A stretch of 64,000 bases of DNA from Corynebacterium uterequi (lineage in GTDB: Bacteria > Actinomycetota > Actinomycetes > Mycobacteriales > Mycobacteriaceae), in contig NZ_CP011546.1 in the NCBI RefSeq assembly GCF_001021065.1, forward strand, positions 1,426,001 to 1,490,000, written 5' to 3'. Shown piece by piece: positions 9,956 through 19,715 of the stretch (within the stretch, counting starts at the first letter, position 1; every line of letters begins with the position of its first letter). Position numbers and translations under genes: made by a program. The notes beneath the pieces are model-generated. The model was not told the DNA's origin, ran no database searches, and saw only the letters and a list, made by a program, of their open reading frames with translations.

Positions 9956-10319
9956 CGTCGACTCCCTCGTAGCAGGTGACCTCAAAGTGGTCGGCGTCTT
10001 CGATGAGCTCCAGGACGTCAAAGCGAACGCTCATCCACGGTTTGTCATCGAGCCAGCGCGCGGCCGCGGCCCGCATCCGGGCGAGCTTCGCGGCATCCAC
10101 CGCTTCCGCTGCCCCGAAGTCCCGGGTGCGCCGGGTCTTGACTTCGACGAACACGATGTCGTCCCCGTCGGCGGCGATGATGTCGATCTCGCCGCAGCGG
10201 TAGCGGACGTTTCGGGCAATGAGGTAGTAGCCGTGAGCCTGCAGCCAGGAGGCGGCGTACTCTTCGCCACGCTGTCCCAGGGCGAGCGGCGGTCCGTGGT
10301 GGCCAGTGGTGGGGTTCAT
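9942..10319 (-). CDS. YraN/UPF0102 family putative endonuclease
   Basis: Small protein of the restriction-endonuclease-like fold, function not established. From the ATG at 10319 (MNPTTGHHGPPLALGQRGEEYAA when read in parts) it has 125 residues. It shows the family motifs GQRGEEYAASWL, CGEIDIIAADGDDIVFVEVKTR (E...D...ExK nuclease-like site) and RFDVLE. An upstream open extension to 10442 is not needed. It lies between DUF2469 and comM, its usual actinobacterial position. Confidence 0.92.
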   Translation of the reverse strand: MNPTTGHHGPPLALGQRGEEYAASWLQAHGYYLIARNVRYRCGEIDIIAADGDDIVFVEVKTRRTRDFGAAEAVDAAKLARMRAAAARWLDDKPWMSVRFDVLELIEDADHFEVTCYEGVDDGTW

Positions 10320-10410
10320 GAGGGGTGCTCCTTCGCGAGTCGGTCGGTGGTAGCTACTACCTGACCTTGGCGCGGCGAAGCCTTCTGCGGTACTCATCGG
10401 CCCGTACGAT

Positions 10411-10447
10411 GCGAAAAACTGTGGACAACGACGGTTGTCCACAGTTT
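10411..10447 (-). terminator. Hairpin terminator made of two inverted TTGTCCACA arms
   Basis: A perfect 14-bp inverted repeat (AAACTGTGGACAAC / GTTGTCCACAGTTT) with a 4-nt loop lies 24 bp past the stop of the DUF2469 gene. On the minus strand it runs into TTTTT, so it can act as an intrinsic terminator. Each arm contains TTGTCCACA, at 10420-10428 (minus) and 10435-10443 (plus). That nonamer is the DnaA box preferred in high-GC actinobacteria. Confidence 0.85.
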
Positions 10448-10470
10448 CGATGTGTCTAAAGTTGACGCCG

Positions 10471-10776
10471 CTACTCGGGGAAGGTCAGCTCCGGTTTGTC
10501 GAGTTCCTCGATGTTGACGTCCTTGAAGGTAATGACCCTGACATAACGCACGAAACGGGCGGCTCGGTACATGTCCCACACCCAGGCGTCGGACATGCGG
10601 ACCTCGTAGTACACGTCCGGACCTGCGGAATGCGGAATGAGCTCAACGGCGTTGGCCAGGTAGAAGCGGCGTTCAGTCTCCACCACGTAGGAGAATTGGC
10701 TGACGACGTCGCGGTACTCGCGGTACAGCGACAGCTCCGCGTCGGCCTCATAGTTGTCGAGATCTTCTGCGCTCAC
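10471..10776 (-). CDS. DUF2469 family conserved protein
   Basis: Small conserved actinobacterial protein of unknown function, 101 residues from the GTG at 10776 (VSAEDLDNYEADAELSLY). It matches the M. tuberculosis Rv2901c family: VVETERRFYLANAVEL, AWVWDMYRAARFVRYV and the VNIEELDKPEL ending. The GTG has AAGGAG eight bases upstream, so I prefer it over a GTG three codons earlier. It lies 33 bp downstream of rnhB, a conserved arrangement, and is followed by a strong terminator. Confidence 0.9.
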   Translation of the reverse strand: MSAEDLDNYEADAELSLYREYRDVVSQFSYVVETERRFYLANAVELIPHSAGPDVYYEVRMSDAWVWDMYRAARFVRYVRVITFKDVNIEELDKPELTFPE

Positions 10777-10809
10777 CGCGTACACTCCTTGCTCGTTGAC
10801 CGGGGGCGA

Positions 10810-11457
10810 TTATCGCTGCTCCCACTCGGCGTGGGCGGCAGCGACGTTGGCATAAGTGTAGCGATGCTGCGGGCTGGCCCCGTGGCGGCGCACCGCGTCG
10901 AGGTGTGCTTTCGTTGAATAGCCCTTGTGCTTGTCGAAGCGGTAGACCGGGTAGCTCACGGCGAGCTCGTCCATGACGCGGTCCCTGGTGACCTTCGCCA
11001 ACACTGAGGCTGCGGCGATACACCGCGCCGTGGCGTCACCACCGATGATCGGCAGGTGGGGAACGCGTAAGGAGGGGATTCGCCACGCGTCGGTGAGGAC
11101 GTAGCCCGGCCGGATTCGCAGTCGTTCGACGGCGAGCCGCATGCCTTCTCGGTTGAGGGTGTGCACGCCGTAGTGATCGACGGCTGAAGCTTCGAAGCTG
11201 ACTACCTCGTAGTCGAGTGCTACCCGGGTGATGACGTCGAAAAGCTCTTCCCGCAGGCGCGGGGTGAGCTTTTTCGAGTCGTCGAGGCGGTCCAATGCCG
11301 GTATGACGCGCGGCGGCAGCGCGCAGGCGGCGACGGTCAGTGGGCCGGCGCAGGCGCCACGGCCGGCCTCGTCGACGCCCACGACGGGGCCGAGGCCCGC
11401 GTTGACGAGGGCGACCTCGTAGGTCCGTGACTGCTTCAGCCGACGCAGGCGCCCCAT
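10810..11457 (-). CDS. rnhB: Ribonuclease HII
   Basis: Removes RNA from RNA-DNA hybrids and single ribonucleotides from DNA. The 215-residue protein has the catalytic motif [16 protein letters not shown] (D29, E30), LDDSKKL, and the later aspartate in LTDAWRI. The start ATG overlaps the lepB stop by one base (TGATG), suggesting coupling with lepB. Confidence 0.96.
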   Translation of the reverse strand: MGRLRRLKQSRTYEVALVNAGLGPVVGVDEAGRGACAGPLTVAACALPPRVIPALDRLDDSKKLTPRLREELFDVITRVALDYEVVSFEASAVDHYGVHTLNREGMRLAVERLRIRPGYVLTDAWRIPSLRVPHLPIIGGDATARCIAAASVLAKVTRDRVMDELAVSYPVYRFDKHKGYSTKAHLDAVRRHGASPQHRYTYANVAAAHAEWEQR

Positions 11458-12200
11458 CAGCCGGCGAGTTGCTGCGGCTGGATCTCGGGGTCGTCGACGC
11501 CGCCGATGCGATTCAGCGGGAGGATAATGGCTTGGACCTTGCCGCGAATGTTCTCCTCCGGGATGGTGCCCTGCAGGGGATCGCCGATGTGGGCGCGGGA
11601 ATCGGCCGAGTTGGTGCGGTTGTCACCCATCATGAAGTAGTGGCCCTCGGGCACGGTGATGGGCCCGAAGTAGTCGCCGCCGCAGGCTTCGGACCCGGTC
11701 TCGGGATTGACTGGGTATTGCAGCGGCTGCAGGGTGAAGGACTGGTCCGTCGGCTGGTCGTCAACCATGACCGATGAGTCTCCCGGCAGGCAGCGCACGG
11801 TCTGGCCCCCTTCGGCCACGATCCGCTTGACTAGGTTGTTCTCATCGGGGGCGACGAGTCCCACGTAGGAGCCGAGGTTTTGCAGCCCCCGCACGACGAC
11901 GTTCTCGCTGCGGTAGGAGACGAAGAAGGAATTCCAGGAATCGGTGCCCTCGAAGACGACGACGTCGCCCGGCTCCGGGTCGCTGACGTAGTAGGACAGC
12001 CGCTCGACGAGGATGCGGTCGCCCGTGCAGCCGTCGCAACCGTGCAGCGTCGGTTCCATCGACGCCGAGGGGATGAGGTAGACACGACCGACGAAGGTTT
12101 GCAGAAGAAACATGCAGACCATCGTTACGACGATGATGAGAGGGAACTCCACCCACCACGGCAGGGCCGCCTCTTTCTCCGCGTGGTCGTCATTCTTCAT
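11457..12200 (-). CDS. lepB: Signal peptidase I
   Basis: Membrane serine protease that removes signal peptides from secreted proteins. The 247-residue protein has a short cytoplasmic N-terminus ([16 protein letters not shown]) and one membrane anchor at about 18-38. Catalytic S47 is in PSASMEP and catalytic K125 in [12 protein letters not shown]. The conserved box [17 protein letters not shown] follows. I choose the ATG at 12200. The frame stays open much further, to 12560, but that part is antisense reading of rplS. rplS lies upstream, separated by a terminator. Confidence 0.95.
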   Translation of the reverse strand: MKNDDHAEKEAALPWWVEFPLIIVVTMVCMFLLQTFVGRVYLIPSASMEPTLHGCDGCTGDRILVERLSYYVSDPEPGDVVVFEGTDSWNSFFVSYRSENVVVRGLQNLGSYVGLVAPDENNLVKRIVAEGGQTVRCLPGDSSVMVDDQPTDQSFTLQPLQYPVNPETGSEACGGDYFGPITVPEGHYFMMGDNRTNSADSRAHIGDPLQGTIPEENIRGKVQAIILPLNRIGGVDDPEIQPQQLAG

Positions 12201-12231
12201 AGTCACCCGCGCGAGCTTAGCACTATCCACG

Positions 12232-12269
12232 CAAAGCAAAAGGCCCGGACCATGAGTGGTACCGGGCCT
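12232..12269 (-). terminator. Intrinsic terminator after rplS
   Basis: Minus-strand stem AGGCCCGG / CCGGGCCT with a 12-13 nt loop, followed by TTTTGCTTTG, begins 13 bp after the rplS stop. Confidence 0.85.
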
Positions 12270-12282
12270 AGCAGCGCTGGGA

Positions 12283-12627
12283 TTAGCGACGCTCCTTGAT
12301 GCGAGCGGCCTTTCCGCGCAGCTTGCGCATGTAGTAGAGCTTCGCGCGACGGACGTGGCCGCGGCGAACGACCTCGATCTTCTCGATGTTCGGGGAGTGA
12401 ACCGGGAAGGTACGCTCCACGCCGATACCGAAGGAGACCTTACGCACGGTGAAGGTCTCGCGGATGCCGCCGCCCTGACGACGCAGGACGAAGCCCTTGA
12501 ACAGCTGGGTACGCTGGTTGCTGCCCTCGATGACCTTGACGTGCACGTCGAGGGTGTCACCCGGGCGGAAGTCCGGGATATCGTCGCGCATCTGCGCGGC
12601 TTCGATCTTGTCGATGATGTTGGTCAT
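12283..12627 (-). CDS. rplS: 50S ribosomal protein L19
   Basis: Large-subunit protein at the 30S-50S interface. From the ATG at 12627 ([14 protein letters not shown]) it has 114 residues, the family length. It contains [18 protein letters not shown], the [20 protein letters not shown] block (read in two parts) and a basic C-terminus ([20 protein letters not shown]). It is separated from trmD and rimM by about 5 kb here. Confidence 0.97.
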   Translation of the reverse strand: MTNIIDKIEAAQMRDDIPDFRPGDTLDVHVKVIEGSNQRTQLFKGFVLRRQGGGIRETFTVRKVSFGIGVERTFPVHSPNIEKIEVVRRGHVRRAKLYYMRKLRGKAARIKERR

Positions 12628-12746
12628 AATCAACGTTTCCTTATTCTCATTCAGGACAGAGGACCCTAGCGGGCGTTCGCGCCCACGGTGGTGACGCGCC
12701 GCCGGTTCGTATCCGTGACATTCGACCGGGCCATGCTCTCATACGT

Positions 12747-12790
12747 CACCCCGCAGCGCCAAATCCTTATCGGTTGGCGGCTGCGGGGTG
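12747..12790. terminator. Long hairpin downstream of the histidine-rich gene
   Basis: The arms CACCCCGCAGCGCCAA and TTGGCGGCTGCGGGGTG pair over about 16 bp with one bulge. The hairpin lies 24 bp past the stop of the minus-strand gene at 12814-13104. There is no clear T run on the minus side, so it may be a weak terminator or an mRNA-stabilising structure. Confidence 0.55.
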
Positions 12791-12813
12791 CAAGCAGGCG
12801 GTCCAGCTATCGC

Positions 12814-13104
12814 CTAGTGCTCGTCGTAGTGGTCGCCGTGAACGGCGTGGCGGTGACCATCGTGCAGGTAGTCGACGTGGTCGCCGTGCTCGATGGCCTC
12901 GTGGCCGCAGTCCGCGCCGTGGACATGGTCGTGGGAGCCGTGGACCTCGTGGGCCTCGGTCTCGCACTCATCCCAGTGGCCTTCATGCTCGCGGTGGACG
13001 TGACCGTCGTGAATGTAGTCAGTGTGGTCCAGGTGAGCGAAGGACTGGTGGCCGCACTCCGGGCCGTGAGCGTGGGCGTGCTGATCGTGAACGAGATGGG
13101 ACAT
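12814..13104 (-). CDS. Histidine-rich small protein, probable metal-binding, internal duplication
   Basis: Cytosolic 96-residue protein with 27 histidines and three cysteines (C17, C47, C66); no signal peptide. It consists of two similar halves. Residues about 13-45 have CGHQSFAHLDHTDYIHDGH and residues about 62-96 CGHEAIEHGDHVDYLHDGH. Each half resembles the roughly 40-residue His-rich actinobacterial proteins often labelled zinc-transport related. AGGAGG precedes the ATG. A role in zinc or nickel storage or buffering is inference from composition; no enzyme or transport domain is visible. Confidence 0.8.
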   Translation of the reverse strand: MSHLVHDQHAHAHGPECGHQSFAHLDHTDYIHDGHVHREHEGHWDECETEAHEVHGSHDHVHGADCGHEAIEHGDHVDYLHDGHRHAVHGDHYDEH

Positions 13105-13167
13105 GGCGTGCCTCCTAGATCGGGGTTTTCAGTTCGTTGCCAATAACGTTAGACCCTGCTCGCCACA

Positions 13168-13202
13168 TTTTCAACTAGTTTTCGTTAAGGGTGTTAATTT
13201 TC
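13168..13202. promoter_or_regulatory. AT-rich region with three TTTTC direct repeats upstream of the His-rich gene
   Basis: In the 99 bp between tex and the His-rich gene, TTTTC occurs at 13168, 13179 and 13198, each followed by an A/T-rich triplet. The last lies in the inverted repeat GTTAAT-TTTC-ATTAAC (13193-13208). Such GAAAA/TTTTC half-sites resemble those bound by Fur-family metal regulators such as Zur, but no full palindromic box is present. A regulatory role is inference only. Confidence 0.35.
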
Positions 13203-13203
13203 A

Positions 13204-15477
13204 TTAACGACGCCCACTTCCGAACCCCGCACGCCGGAGCGCGGCCGCCATCGACCCGCCCGAATCCTGACCCTTACGATTGCTTTGACCAGCTTTTTTC
13301 TTCGACTTTCGAGCCTGATCCGGATCCCGCCGAGAGGGTGCGGAGACCTCCCCTTGCGTGCGCATCGTTAATGAAATTCGGTGGCGATCGACGTCGACAT
13401 CCACCACCCGTACCCGCACCACCTGTCCAGAACGAACCACCTCGTGAGGGTCGTGCACGAAGCGATCGGCCAACTGCGAGACGTGCACCAACCCGTCCTG
13501 GTGGACCCCAACGTCCACGAAGGCCCCAAACGCGGCCACATTGGTCACCGTGCCTTCTAGGGTCATACCGGGCCGCAGGTCGGAGATCTTCTCAATGCCC
13601 TCGGCGAAGCTGGCCGTCCGAAACTCCGGCCGCGGGTCACGCCCCGGCTTGTCAAGCTCGGCGATAATGTCCGTCACCGTGGGAATCCCCACCCGCTCGT
13701 CGGCGAAGTCCTGCGGGTTAAGCCGGGCCAGCACGGCGGAATTGCCGATGAGTTGCCCCACTGCCAGGCCCGTGGAGTCACATATCCGGTCCACCACCGC
13801 ATAGGACTCTGGGTGGACCGCGGAGCCGTCGAGTGGGTTACGCCCGCCGCGAATGCGCAGGAAGCCGGCGCACTGCTCGAAGGCTTTGGGGCCCAGCCGG
13901 GTCACCTTGAGCAACTCCCGGCGCGACGCGAAGGCGCCGTGGGCGTCCCGGTAGGCGATGATGTTGCGCGCCAGGGTCGGCGTCACCCCAGCAACTTGCT
14001 CCAGCAGCGGCGCGGAAGCCGTGTTGAGATCAACGCCGACGGCATTAACCGCGTCCTCGACCACGTCGTGCAAGGTCGAAGCGAGGGCGGACTGGTTGAC
14101 GTCGTGCTGGTACTGCCCTACCCCGATGGACTTCGGATCGATCTTGACCAACTCCGCCAGCGGGTCCTGGAGCCGACGAGCAATAGAGACCGCCCCGCGT
14201 AAGGAGACGTCGAGCTCCGGGAACTCCTGTGCCGCAATCTCCGATGCCGAATACACCGAGGCTCCCGATTCGCTGACGACCACCGGCGTCACCTGCCGGC
14301 CTACGACGGTTCGTGCCACGTCGGCGGCGAGCCTCTCGGATTCCCGCGACGCGGTGCCGTTGCCAACCGCAAGCAGCTCAACGTCGTGCTTTTTCACCAG
14401 CGACGAGAGTGTGGCCACGGCCTCTGCCCAGCGATTCTGCGGCTGGTGGGGATAGACGACGACGGTATCCACCACCTTGCCGGTGCCGTCCACGACGGCG
14501 CACTTCACCCCGTTGCGGTAGCCGGGATCCAGGCCCAGGGTAGGCCGCTCCCCCGCCGGAGCGGCCAGCAGCACGTCGCGCAGGTTTGTCGCGAACACCG
14601 TGAGCGCCCCTTCCTCCGCTACGGTCTTGAGCCGCATCCGCACGTCCAGGCCGGAGGAGATACTCAACTTCGTGCGCCAGCCGAAGCCGACGGCGTCGCG
14701 CAGCCACGTCGACGCCGTCGTGTCCAGGCCGAAACGGTCGGCAATGAGGGACTCGTAGACCGCGTCGTCGCCGGCGTCGAGAGTGAGCGAGAGCACTCCC
14801 TCGGTTTCGCCGCGTAGCAGCGCCAGGATGCGGTGCGGTGGCAAGGACGTGAAGGGCTCGGCGAAATCAAAGTAGTCGCGGAACTTCTCGCCTGCCTTTT
14901 CCTTGCCTTCCACCACGTGCGATCGCAGGCTTCCCTGTGCGTACATCTGTTCCCGCACGCTCCCGAGAAGTTCGGCGTCAAGGGCGAAGCGGTCGACGAG
15001 GATGGCCCGAGCGCCGTTCAACACGTCACGCTCGGTGGCGAAGCCCTCCGTGAGATAGGCTGCCGCCGCGCCGGGCTCGGCGCCGGCGACGAGGGCGTCG
15101 GTGAGCGGTTCGAGTCCCGCCTCGCGGGCGATGTCCGCCTTGGTGCGTCGGCGCTTTTTGTAGGGCAGGTACAGATCTTCGAGTCGTGCCTTGGAGTCGC
15201 AGGCGTCGATGGCGACGCGCAGTTCGTCGGTGAGCTTGCCCTGTTCCTCGATCGCGGCGAGGATGGTTGCCTTGCGTTCGGATAGTTCCTGCAGGTAGCG
15301 GGCGCGAGTCTCCAGGTGCCGCAGCTGGGTGTCATCGAGGCCACCGGTCGCTTCCTTGCGGTAGCGGGCGATGAAGGGCACCGTGTTGCCCTCGGCCAGC
15401 AAGGCGAGCGCCGCATCGACGCGCTGAACTGGGACGCCGAGCTCGTCAGCGATGATGGTGGAAATCATCCCGCACAT
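13204..15477 (-). CDS. tex: Tex-family transcription accessory / RNA-binding protein
   Basis: Nucleic-acid-binding protein related to Spt6. The 757 residues contain, in order, the Tex N-terminal helical domain ([26 protein letters not shown] in the first 50 residues), a YqgF/RNase-H-like domain ([18 protein letters not shown]), helix-hairpin-helix repeats ([17 protein letters not shown]) and a C-terminal S1 domain ([20 protein letters not shown]). A Lys/Arg-rich tail ends the protein. I choose the ATG at 15477 ([14 protein letters not shown]); the ATG three codons inside is the alternative. The frame stays open to 17229, but that is antisense to the transporter gene and carries no family similarity. 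Confidence 0.93.
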   Translation of the reverse strand: MCGMISTIIADELGVPVQRVDAALALLAEGNTVPFIARYRKEATGGLDDTQLRHLETRARYLQELSERKATILAAIEEQGKLTDELRVAIDACDSKARLEDLYLPYKKRRRTKADIAREAGLEPLTDALVAGAEPGAAAAYLTEGFATERDVLNGARAILVDRFALDAELLGSVREQMYAQGSLRSHVVEGKEKAGEKFRDYFDFAEPFTSLPPHRILALLRGETEGVLSLTLDAGDDAVYESLIADRFGLDTTASTWLRDAVGFGWRTKLSISSGLDVRMRLKTVAEEGALTVFATNLRDVLLAAPAGERPTLGLDPGYRNGVKCAVVDGTGKVVDTVVVYPHQPQNRWAEAVATLSSLVKKHDVELLAVGNGTASRESERLAADVARTVVGRQVTPVVVSESGASVYSASEIAAQEFPELDVSLRGAVSIARRLQDPLAELVKIDPKSIGVGQYQHDVNQSALASTLHDVVEDAVNAVGVDLNTASAPLLEQVAGVTPTLARNIIAYRDAHGAFASRRELLKVTRLGPKAFEQCAGFLRIRGGRNPLDGSAVHPESYAVVDRICDSTGLAVGQLIGNSAVLARLNPQDFADERVGIPTVTDIIAELDKPGRDPRPEFRTASFAEGIEKISDLRPGMTLEGTVTNVAAFGAFVDVGVHQDGLVHVSQLADRFVHDPHEVVRSGQVVRVRVVDVDVDRHRISLTMRTQGEVSAPSRRDPDQARKSKKKAGQSNRKGQDSGGSMAAALRRAGFGSGRR

Positions 15478-15573
15478 TTTAGTGCACCTCACACGCCAAT
15501 CGAATCGCTGTTTCCTCCCTCGTCTGAGATAATCAGAAGGTATAGCATTGTTTAACCTAAGGATTGACACAGC

Positions 15574-17190
15574 GTGACTGAAGTCTTCAAGTTCTTCGCT
15601 GACCAGCCGATCTTGCTGGTCTTTCTCCTGGTCGGCCTGGGAATGGCGTTCGGTAGCGTCAAATTCCGGGGAGTCACCCTCGGCGCCGCCGCGGTGCTGT
15701 TTACCGGCATCGCCTTCTCCGCTATCGCGGCTGCCCTCGGCGTCCATGCAGCGGTGCCCCATCTCATCGGCATCCTGGGCCTGACCCTTTTCGCTTTCGG
15801 CATTGGCAATAACTCCGGCCTGACGTTCTTCGCCTCGCTGCGCACGGCTACCGGCCCGATCCTCGGCCTGGTCGGCCTGTTCATCGCCGCGGCGGTCATC
15901 GCCGGCGGTCTGGGCATGCACCTTCTGGGCCTCGACCCGTCCACCGTCGCCGGCACCTTCGCCGGCGCGACGACGAACACGCCGGCCCTCGCCGCCGCCG
16001 GTGAAGTCACCGGCGACGAACCCACGGCGACGATCGGCTACGCCGTCGCCTACCTCTTCGGCGTCATCGGCATGATTATCGCCGCCACTGTGACCCTGCG
16101 GGACTCGGCCAATGACTCCGACGCCGTGGCGCCAGTCACGCACGCCAACGTCGTCGTCGAACGCGATGACGAGCTCATGCTCAATGACTTCCTCACCCCC
16201 TACGGCGGTGACGTCCAGATCTCGCGCTACCAGCGGGCCGATTCCGACGTCCAGACCATCCCGGAGTACCAGGATCGCCTCCGCCCCGGGGACATGCTCA
16301 CCCTCGTCGGTTCCGCCGAGCACCTGGAGGACGCCGTGCGACGCCTGGGGCACCGCTCGGAGCGTTCCCTGCGCTCGGACCGGCGCCAGCTGGACTTCCG
16401 CCGCATCACGATCTCCCAGCACGCCCTGGCCGGGAAGACCATCGCCGAGCTCGACAAGGTTCTCGCGGAGCGGTGGAATGCTCGCATCTCCCGCGTGCGT
16501 CGCGCCGATAGCGACATGGTCGCCCTGGAGGAGTTCGTCGTCGAGCTCGGCGACCGAGTGCGCGTGGTTGCCCCGACCGAGAACATGAAGAACATCAGCC
16601 ACTACCTGGGCGATTCCTCCAAGGGCCTGACGGATATCAACCCGGTCGCCTTGGGCCTCGGTCTCGCCATCGGCGTCATCCTCGGCGAGATTGCCGTGCC
16701 CATGCCCGGCGGCGGGTCCTTCGCCCTGGGTTCGGCCGCGGGCGTGCTGATCGTCGGCCTCATCATGGGCCGGGTGGGCCGCATCGGCCCGGTGGTCACG
16801 GCGCTGCCTCACTCCGCGAACACGGTGTTGTCCGAGCTGGGACTGTTGCTCTTCCTCGCCCAGGCGGGCACGAACGCGGGCGGGCAGATCGCCGGCGCGT
16901 TCACCGGCGGCGACTGGTGGAAGATCCTGCTCTTGGGCGTGGTGATTACCACGTTCATGGCGGTGGGCATCATCGTGGTCATGCGCTCCGCCTTCGGTTT
17001 CGGCGCCACGAAGACCTCTGGTGTCCTCGGCGGCGCCCAGACCCAGCCGGCGGTGCTGGCTTTCGCCAATGGCCGCACGAATGCCGACCCGCGAGTGTCT
17101 TTGGGCTACGCCCTGGTGTACCCGGTGGCCATGATCGCGAAGATCCTCACCGCGCACTTCCTGGGCATGGTCTTGCTTATGTTCGTGTAG
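15574..17190 (+). CDS. AspT/YidE-family (AAE) transporter with two TrkA-C domains
   Basis: Inner-membrane anion exchanger or exporter, 538 residues. A first hydrophobic half (about 10-180) carries [14 protein letters not shown] and [16 protein letters not shown] central cytosolic part has two RCK/TrkA-C-type domains ([36 protein letters not shown]), and a second hydrophobic half carries [17 protein letters not shown]. glutamicum SucE1 (succinate exporter) belongs to this family and has nearly the same length, so dicarboxylate export is plausible but the substrate cannot be read from sequence. Starts with GTG; AAGGA lies ten bases upstream. Its end overlaps the convergent DedA-like gene by 14 bp. 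Confidence 0.88.
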   Translation: MTEVFKFFADQPILLVFLLVGLGMAFGSVKFRGVTLGAAAVLFTGIAFSAIAAALGVHAAVPHLIGILGLTLFAFGIGNNSGLTFFASLRTATGPILGLVGLFIAAAVIAGGLGMHLLGLDPSTVAGTFAGATTNTPALAAAGEVTGDEPTATIGYAVAYLFGVIGMIIAATVTLRDSANDSDAVAPVTHANVVVERDDELMLNDFLTPYGGDVQISRYQRADSDVQTIPEYQDRLRPGDMLTLVGSAEHLEDAVRRLGHRSERSLRSDRRQLDFRRITISQHALAGKTIAELDKVLAERWNARISRVRRADSDMVALEEFVVELGDRVRVVAPTENMKNISHYLGDSSKGLTDINPVALGLGLAIGVILGEIAVPMPGGGSFALGSAAGVLIVGLIMGRVGRIGPVVTALPHSANTVLSELGLLLFLAQAGTNAGGQIAGAFTGGDWWKILLLGVVITTFMAVGIIVVMRSAFGFGATKTSGVLGGAQTQPAVLAFANGRTNADPRVSLGYALVYPVAMIAKILTAHFLGMVLLMFV

Positions 17191-17845
17191 CTCGGTTACG
17201 CCGGAACATCTGGAAGAACAGCAGCGCAAGCAGCGCTAGCGTCACCCAGAGCAGGTACTTGTTCACGACCTCGATCACGGCTAGGACTTGGTCACCGAAG
17301 TGGTAGCCGAGTCCGGCCATGATGCCGTTCATCACCGCCACGGAGCCGAGATTGATCACGAGGAACGGCACGAGGCCGACGCGCAGCAGCCCCAGCACCG
17401 CGTTGAGTACCGGACCCGGTACCGGCCCCGGCGCGTAGCCCAGCGGGATGAGGGCCATCGTCCCGGCGATGGCCTTGTTGCTGCCCAGCAGCCCCGTCAC
17501 CCACCGTTGCACCCGCGGGGTCTCCTTGATGGTCATGTCGATGAAGTCCTGGCCCCACCGCCGTCCCATGTACCAGTAAACGAGCATGAACTTGGTGGCC
17601 CCGAACAGGGTGAGCAGCACATAGAGCCAGGCGTGGCCGTGACCGGCGGAGGCATGTGCCCCGCCAACGACCGCGCTGGTGTAGCCGCCCACCATAATCG
17701 TGTAGGCGAAGGGGTGGCTGAGGAACCAGCCGCGTAAGGGGATGAGCGCGAAAGAATAGATCGTCATCGCAAACAGGGCGACGATGAGCGCGATGTCTAC
17801 CTTGGTGGGGTGTTCCAGAAATTCGGGGAGTTCGGGTTCGCTCAT
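17177..17845 (-). CDS. DedA/VTT-domain-like membrane protein
   Basis: Polytopic membrane protein of 222 residues starting [15 protein letters not shown]. It has about five hydrophobic segments and a DedA-like core: the [11 protein letters not shown] loop, [20 protein letters not shown] re-entrant region, and [10 protein letters not shown] before the last membrane segment. DedA proteins act in membrane homeostasis and lipid scrambling. Similarity is moderate, so function is tentative. Its ATG overlaps the trmD stop (ATGA), implying coupled translation after trmD. Confidence 0.7.
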   Translation of the reverse strand: MSEPELPEFLEHPTKVDIALIVALFAMTIYSFALIPLRGWFLSHPFAYTIMVGGYTSAVVGGAHASAGHGHAWLYVLLTLFGATKFMLVYWYMGRRWGQDFIDMTIKETPRVQRWVTGLLGSNKAIAGTMALIPLGYAPGPVPGPVLNAVLGLLRVGLVPFLVINLGSVAVMNGIMAGLGYHFGDQVLAVIEVVNKYLLWVTLALLALLFFQMFRRNRATRT

Positions 17846-19014
17846 TGGGTTCCTCCTGGCCATGCGCACGCCACGGGGACGTCCGGGTCGCTGTGTCCTT
17901 CGTTGGTGCTGCCGTACCACTCGGTGCCCTCCGGCAGTGCCGCGACGACGAGGCGGGTCAGCTCAGCGTCGCTGAGCGTACTTCGGCCGTTGATGAGGAT
18001 TCGGCGCACCTCATTGGCGCCGCCGCCCGAGGCCGCGAACATGGTGTCCGGCTGGCAGCTAAAATCCACCGGTTCGGAGTCGATGGACTGAACCACGTAG
18101 CCGGAGCGCTTGAGCTTCTTGCGCAGCTTGAGCGCCCGCCACTCGGCGTCCGAGAGGACGACGTTAAGGTCGGTGTGCACGTCGCGGGCGTCGAGGGCGA
18201 ATCGGTCGGCGTCGCTAAGTTCAGCGTTCGCTAGCAGGTCGGGGCGGTTGGCCCGGGTCCGCTTGAGGGACTGTTCGCGGCGCCAGGCGGCGATCTTCGC
18301 GTGGTCGCCACTGAAGAGGACGTCGGGGACGTCGAGGCCTCGCCAGCTCCGGGGCCTGGTGTAACTCGGCCCCTCCAACAGCCCGTCGGAGAAGGAATCG
18401 TCGAGGTGACTGTCTTGATTGCCGAGCACTCCGGGGATGAGCCGCACAACGGCTTCGGTGATGACCAGTGCCGCCACCTCTCCGCCGATGAGGACATAGT
18501 CCCCGATGGAGACTTCCCGAACCCGGTACCGCCGGGCCGCATCGTCGAACACCCGTTGGTCGATGCCCTCGTAGCGGCCGCAGGCGAACACGAGGTGGCG
18601 TTCGCGGGAGAAGGCTTGGGCGTCGGCTTGGGTGAAGGGACGCCCGGCCGGGGTGGGGACGATGAGCAGCGGGCGGTCGTCGACGTCCGACGGGGCGTCG
18701 TAGTGGTGCGGTGCGACGCCTGCGAGGTCGTCGTGCCGCGGTGTCGTGAGGTGCGGGCTGGCACTGGCGAGGTCGCCGCCGGCCACGCCTGCGGCGACGT
18801 CGTCCAACGCCGGACCCCACACCTGTGGCTTCATGACCATGCCCGGTCCGCCGCCGGCCGGGGTGTCGTCGACGCTGCGGTGCGCGTCCGTTGCCCACGC
18901 GCGCAGATCGTGCACACCGACGCTCAACAGTCCGCCTTCGATAGCCTTGCCGAGCAGGGCGTGGCGCATCGGCTCCAGGTACTCGGGGAAGATGGTAATG
19001 ACGTCGATGCGCAT
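17842..19014 (-). CDS. trmD: tRNA (guanine-37-N1)-methyltransferase TrmD with C-terminal extension
   Basis: Methylates G37 next to the anticodon using SAM in a trefoil-knot site. The 390-residue protein is far longer than the usual 230-270. The catalytic domain has [41 protein letters not shown] (145-155) and the knot loop [12 protein letters not shown] (173-184). Residues 71-112 are an Ala/Gly/His-rich insertion. The canonical C-terminal helices end near 275, after which about 115 unfamiliar residues follow, including [13 protein letters not shown] and a Cys320 stretch. The ATG overlaps the rimM stop by one base (TAATG). Confidence 0.93.
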   Translation of the reverse strand: MRIDVITIFPEYLEPMRHALLGKAIEGGLLSVGVHDLRAWATDAHRSVDDTPAGGGPGMVMKPQVWGPALDDVAAGVAGGDLASASPHLTTPRHDDLAGVAPHHYDAPSDVDDRPLLIVPTPAGRPFTQADAQAFSRERHLVFACGRYEGIDQRVFDDAARRYRVREVSIGDYVLIGGEVAALVITEAVVRLIPGVLGNQDSHLDDSFSDGLLEGPSYTRPRSWRGLDVPDVLFSGDHAKIAAWRREQSLKRTRANRPDLLANAELSDADRFALDARDVHTDLNVVLSDAEWRALKLRKKLKRSGYVVQSIDSEPVDFSCQPDTMFAASGGGANEVRRILINGRSTLSDAELTRLVVAALPEGTEWYGSTNEGHSDPDVPVACAWPGGTQ

Positions 19015-19523
19015 TACAGGTCCAGCAATCCCGGTGGCGGGGTGATGGTGGCGGTGCCGGCGTCGAGGTCCACGTCGGGGACGATCTCGTAGACGAAGGG
19101 GATCATGACATCCTTGGCACCGAGGGAGTCGTCGAGCCGCGCTTCTAAGATGGTGCGCCCGGCCGGGTGGATGACGCCGGTAACTGTGCCGATGCGTCGA
19201 CCGCCTTCGATCAAGGTGAGGCCTTCGAGTTCGTGGTCGTAGAAGCCGTCGTCGTCAGCGTCGTCGAGGGGGGCGGCGAAGAATTTCAGACCGCGGAGCG
19301 TGTCGGCAGCTGTGCGATCCGGGATCTCCTCGAAGGAGATCAGCAGCCGGCCCTGGTGGGGGCGGACGCTGGCGATGGTGAGGTGAAGCTCCCGGTTTCC
19401 GTGCCGCCCGGTAAGTACTTCACCGACGGCGAAGCGGGTGGCAGGGTCATCGGTGGTGATGTCCACTGAGACCTCCCCGCGGATTCCGTGGGACTTGATG
19501 ACGCGTCCGATCTGTAATTCCAT
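19014..19523 (-). CDS. rimM: Ribosome maturation factor RimM
   Basis: Assists 30S head maturation by binding S19. The 169 residues start [20 protein letters not shown], the family opening. The PRC-barrel region ([19 protein letters not shown]) follows, and the protein ends [16 protein letters not shown]. It is usually followed by trmD, as here. The rpsP gene normally close by lies about 18 kb away on this chromosome. Confidence 0.95.
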   Translation of the reverse strand: MELQIGRVIKSHGIRGEVSVDITTDDPATRFAVGEVLTGRHGNRELHLTIASVRPHQGRLLISFEEIPDRTAADTLRGLKFFAAPLDDADDDGFYDHELEGLTLIEGGRRIGTVTGVIHPAGRTILEARLDDSLGAKDVMIPFVYEIVPDVDLDAGTATITPPPGLLDL

Positions 19524-19715
19524 AGCTTCCTAGGATATGGGCATCGTGTCTGTGGCGTGTAGGCAGTACTCTAAGCAAACGTGAAATCTCGGCAACCCTT
19601 CCCGCCGGGGTTAACAATTGCAAATCGGTTAGTTGTTCTTTGTTCATCCGGCGGCTACGCTGGATATAACAAATCCGACACCGTCGACACCAGGCTCTCA
19701 CCGAAAGGACAGCCG

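Noticed and set aside
12201..12560. N-terminal extension of the signal peptidase frame
   Set aside because: It is the out-of-frame reading of rplS and crosses a terminator; LepB starts normally at 12200.
15478..17229. Minus-strand open frame extending tex upstream by ~580 codons
   Set aside because: It is antisense to the AspT-family transporter at 15574-17190, has low-complexity Gly/His/Arg composition and no Tex similarity; Tex proteins start at about [10 protein letters not shown].
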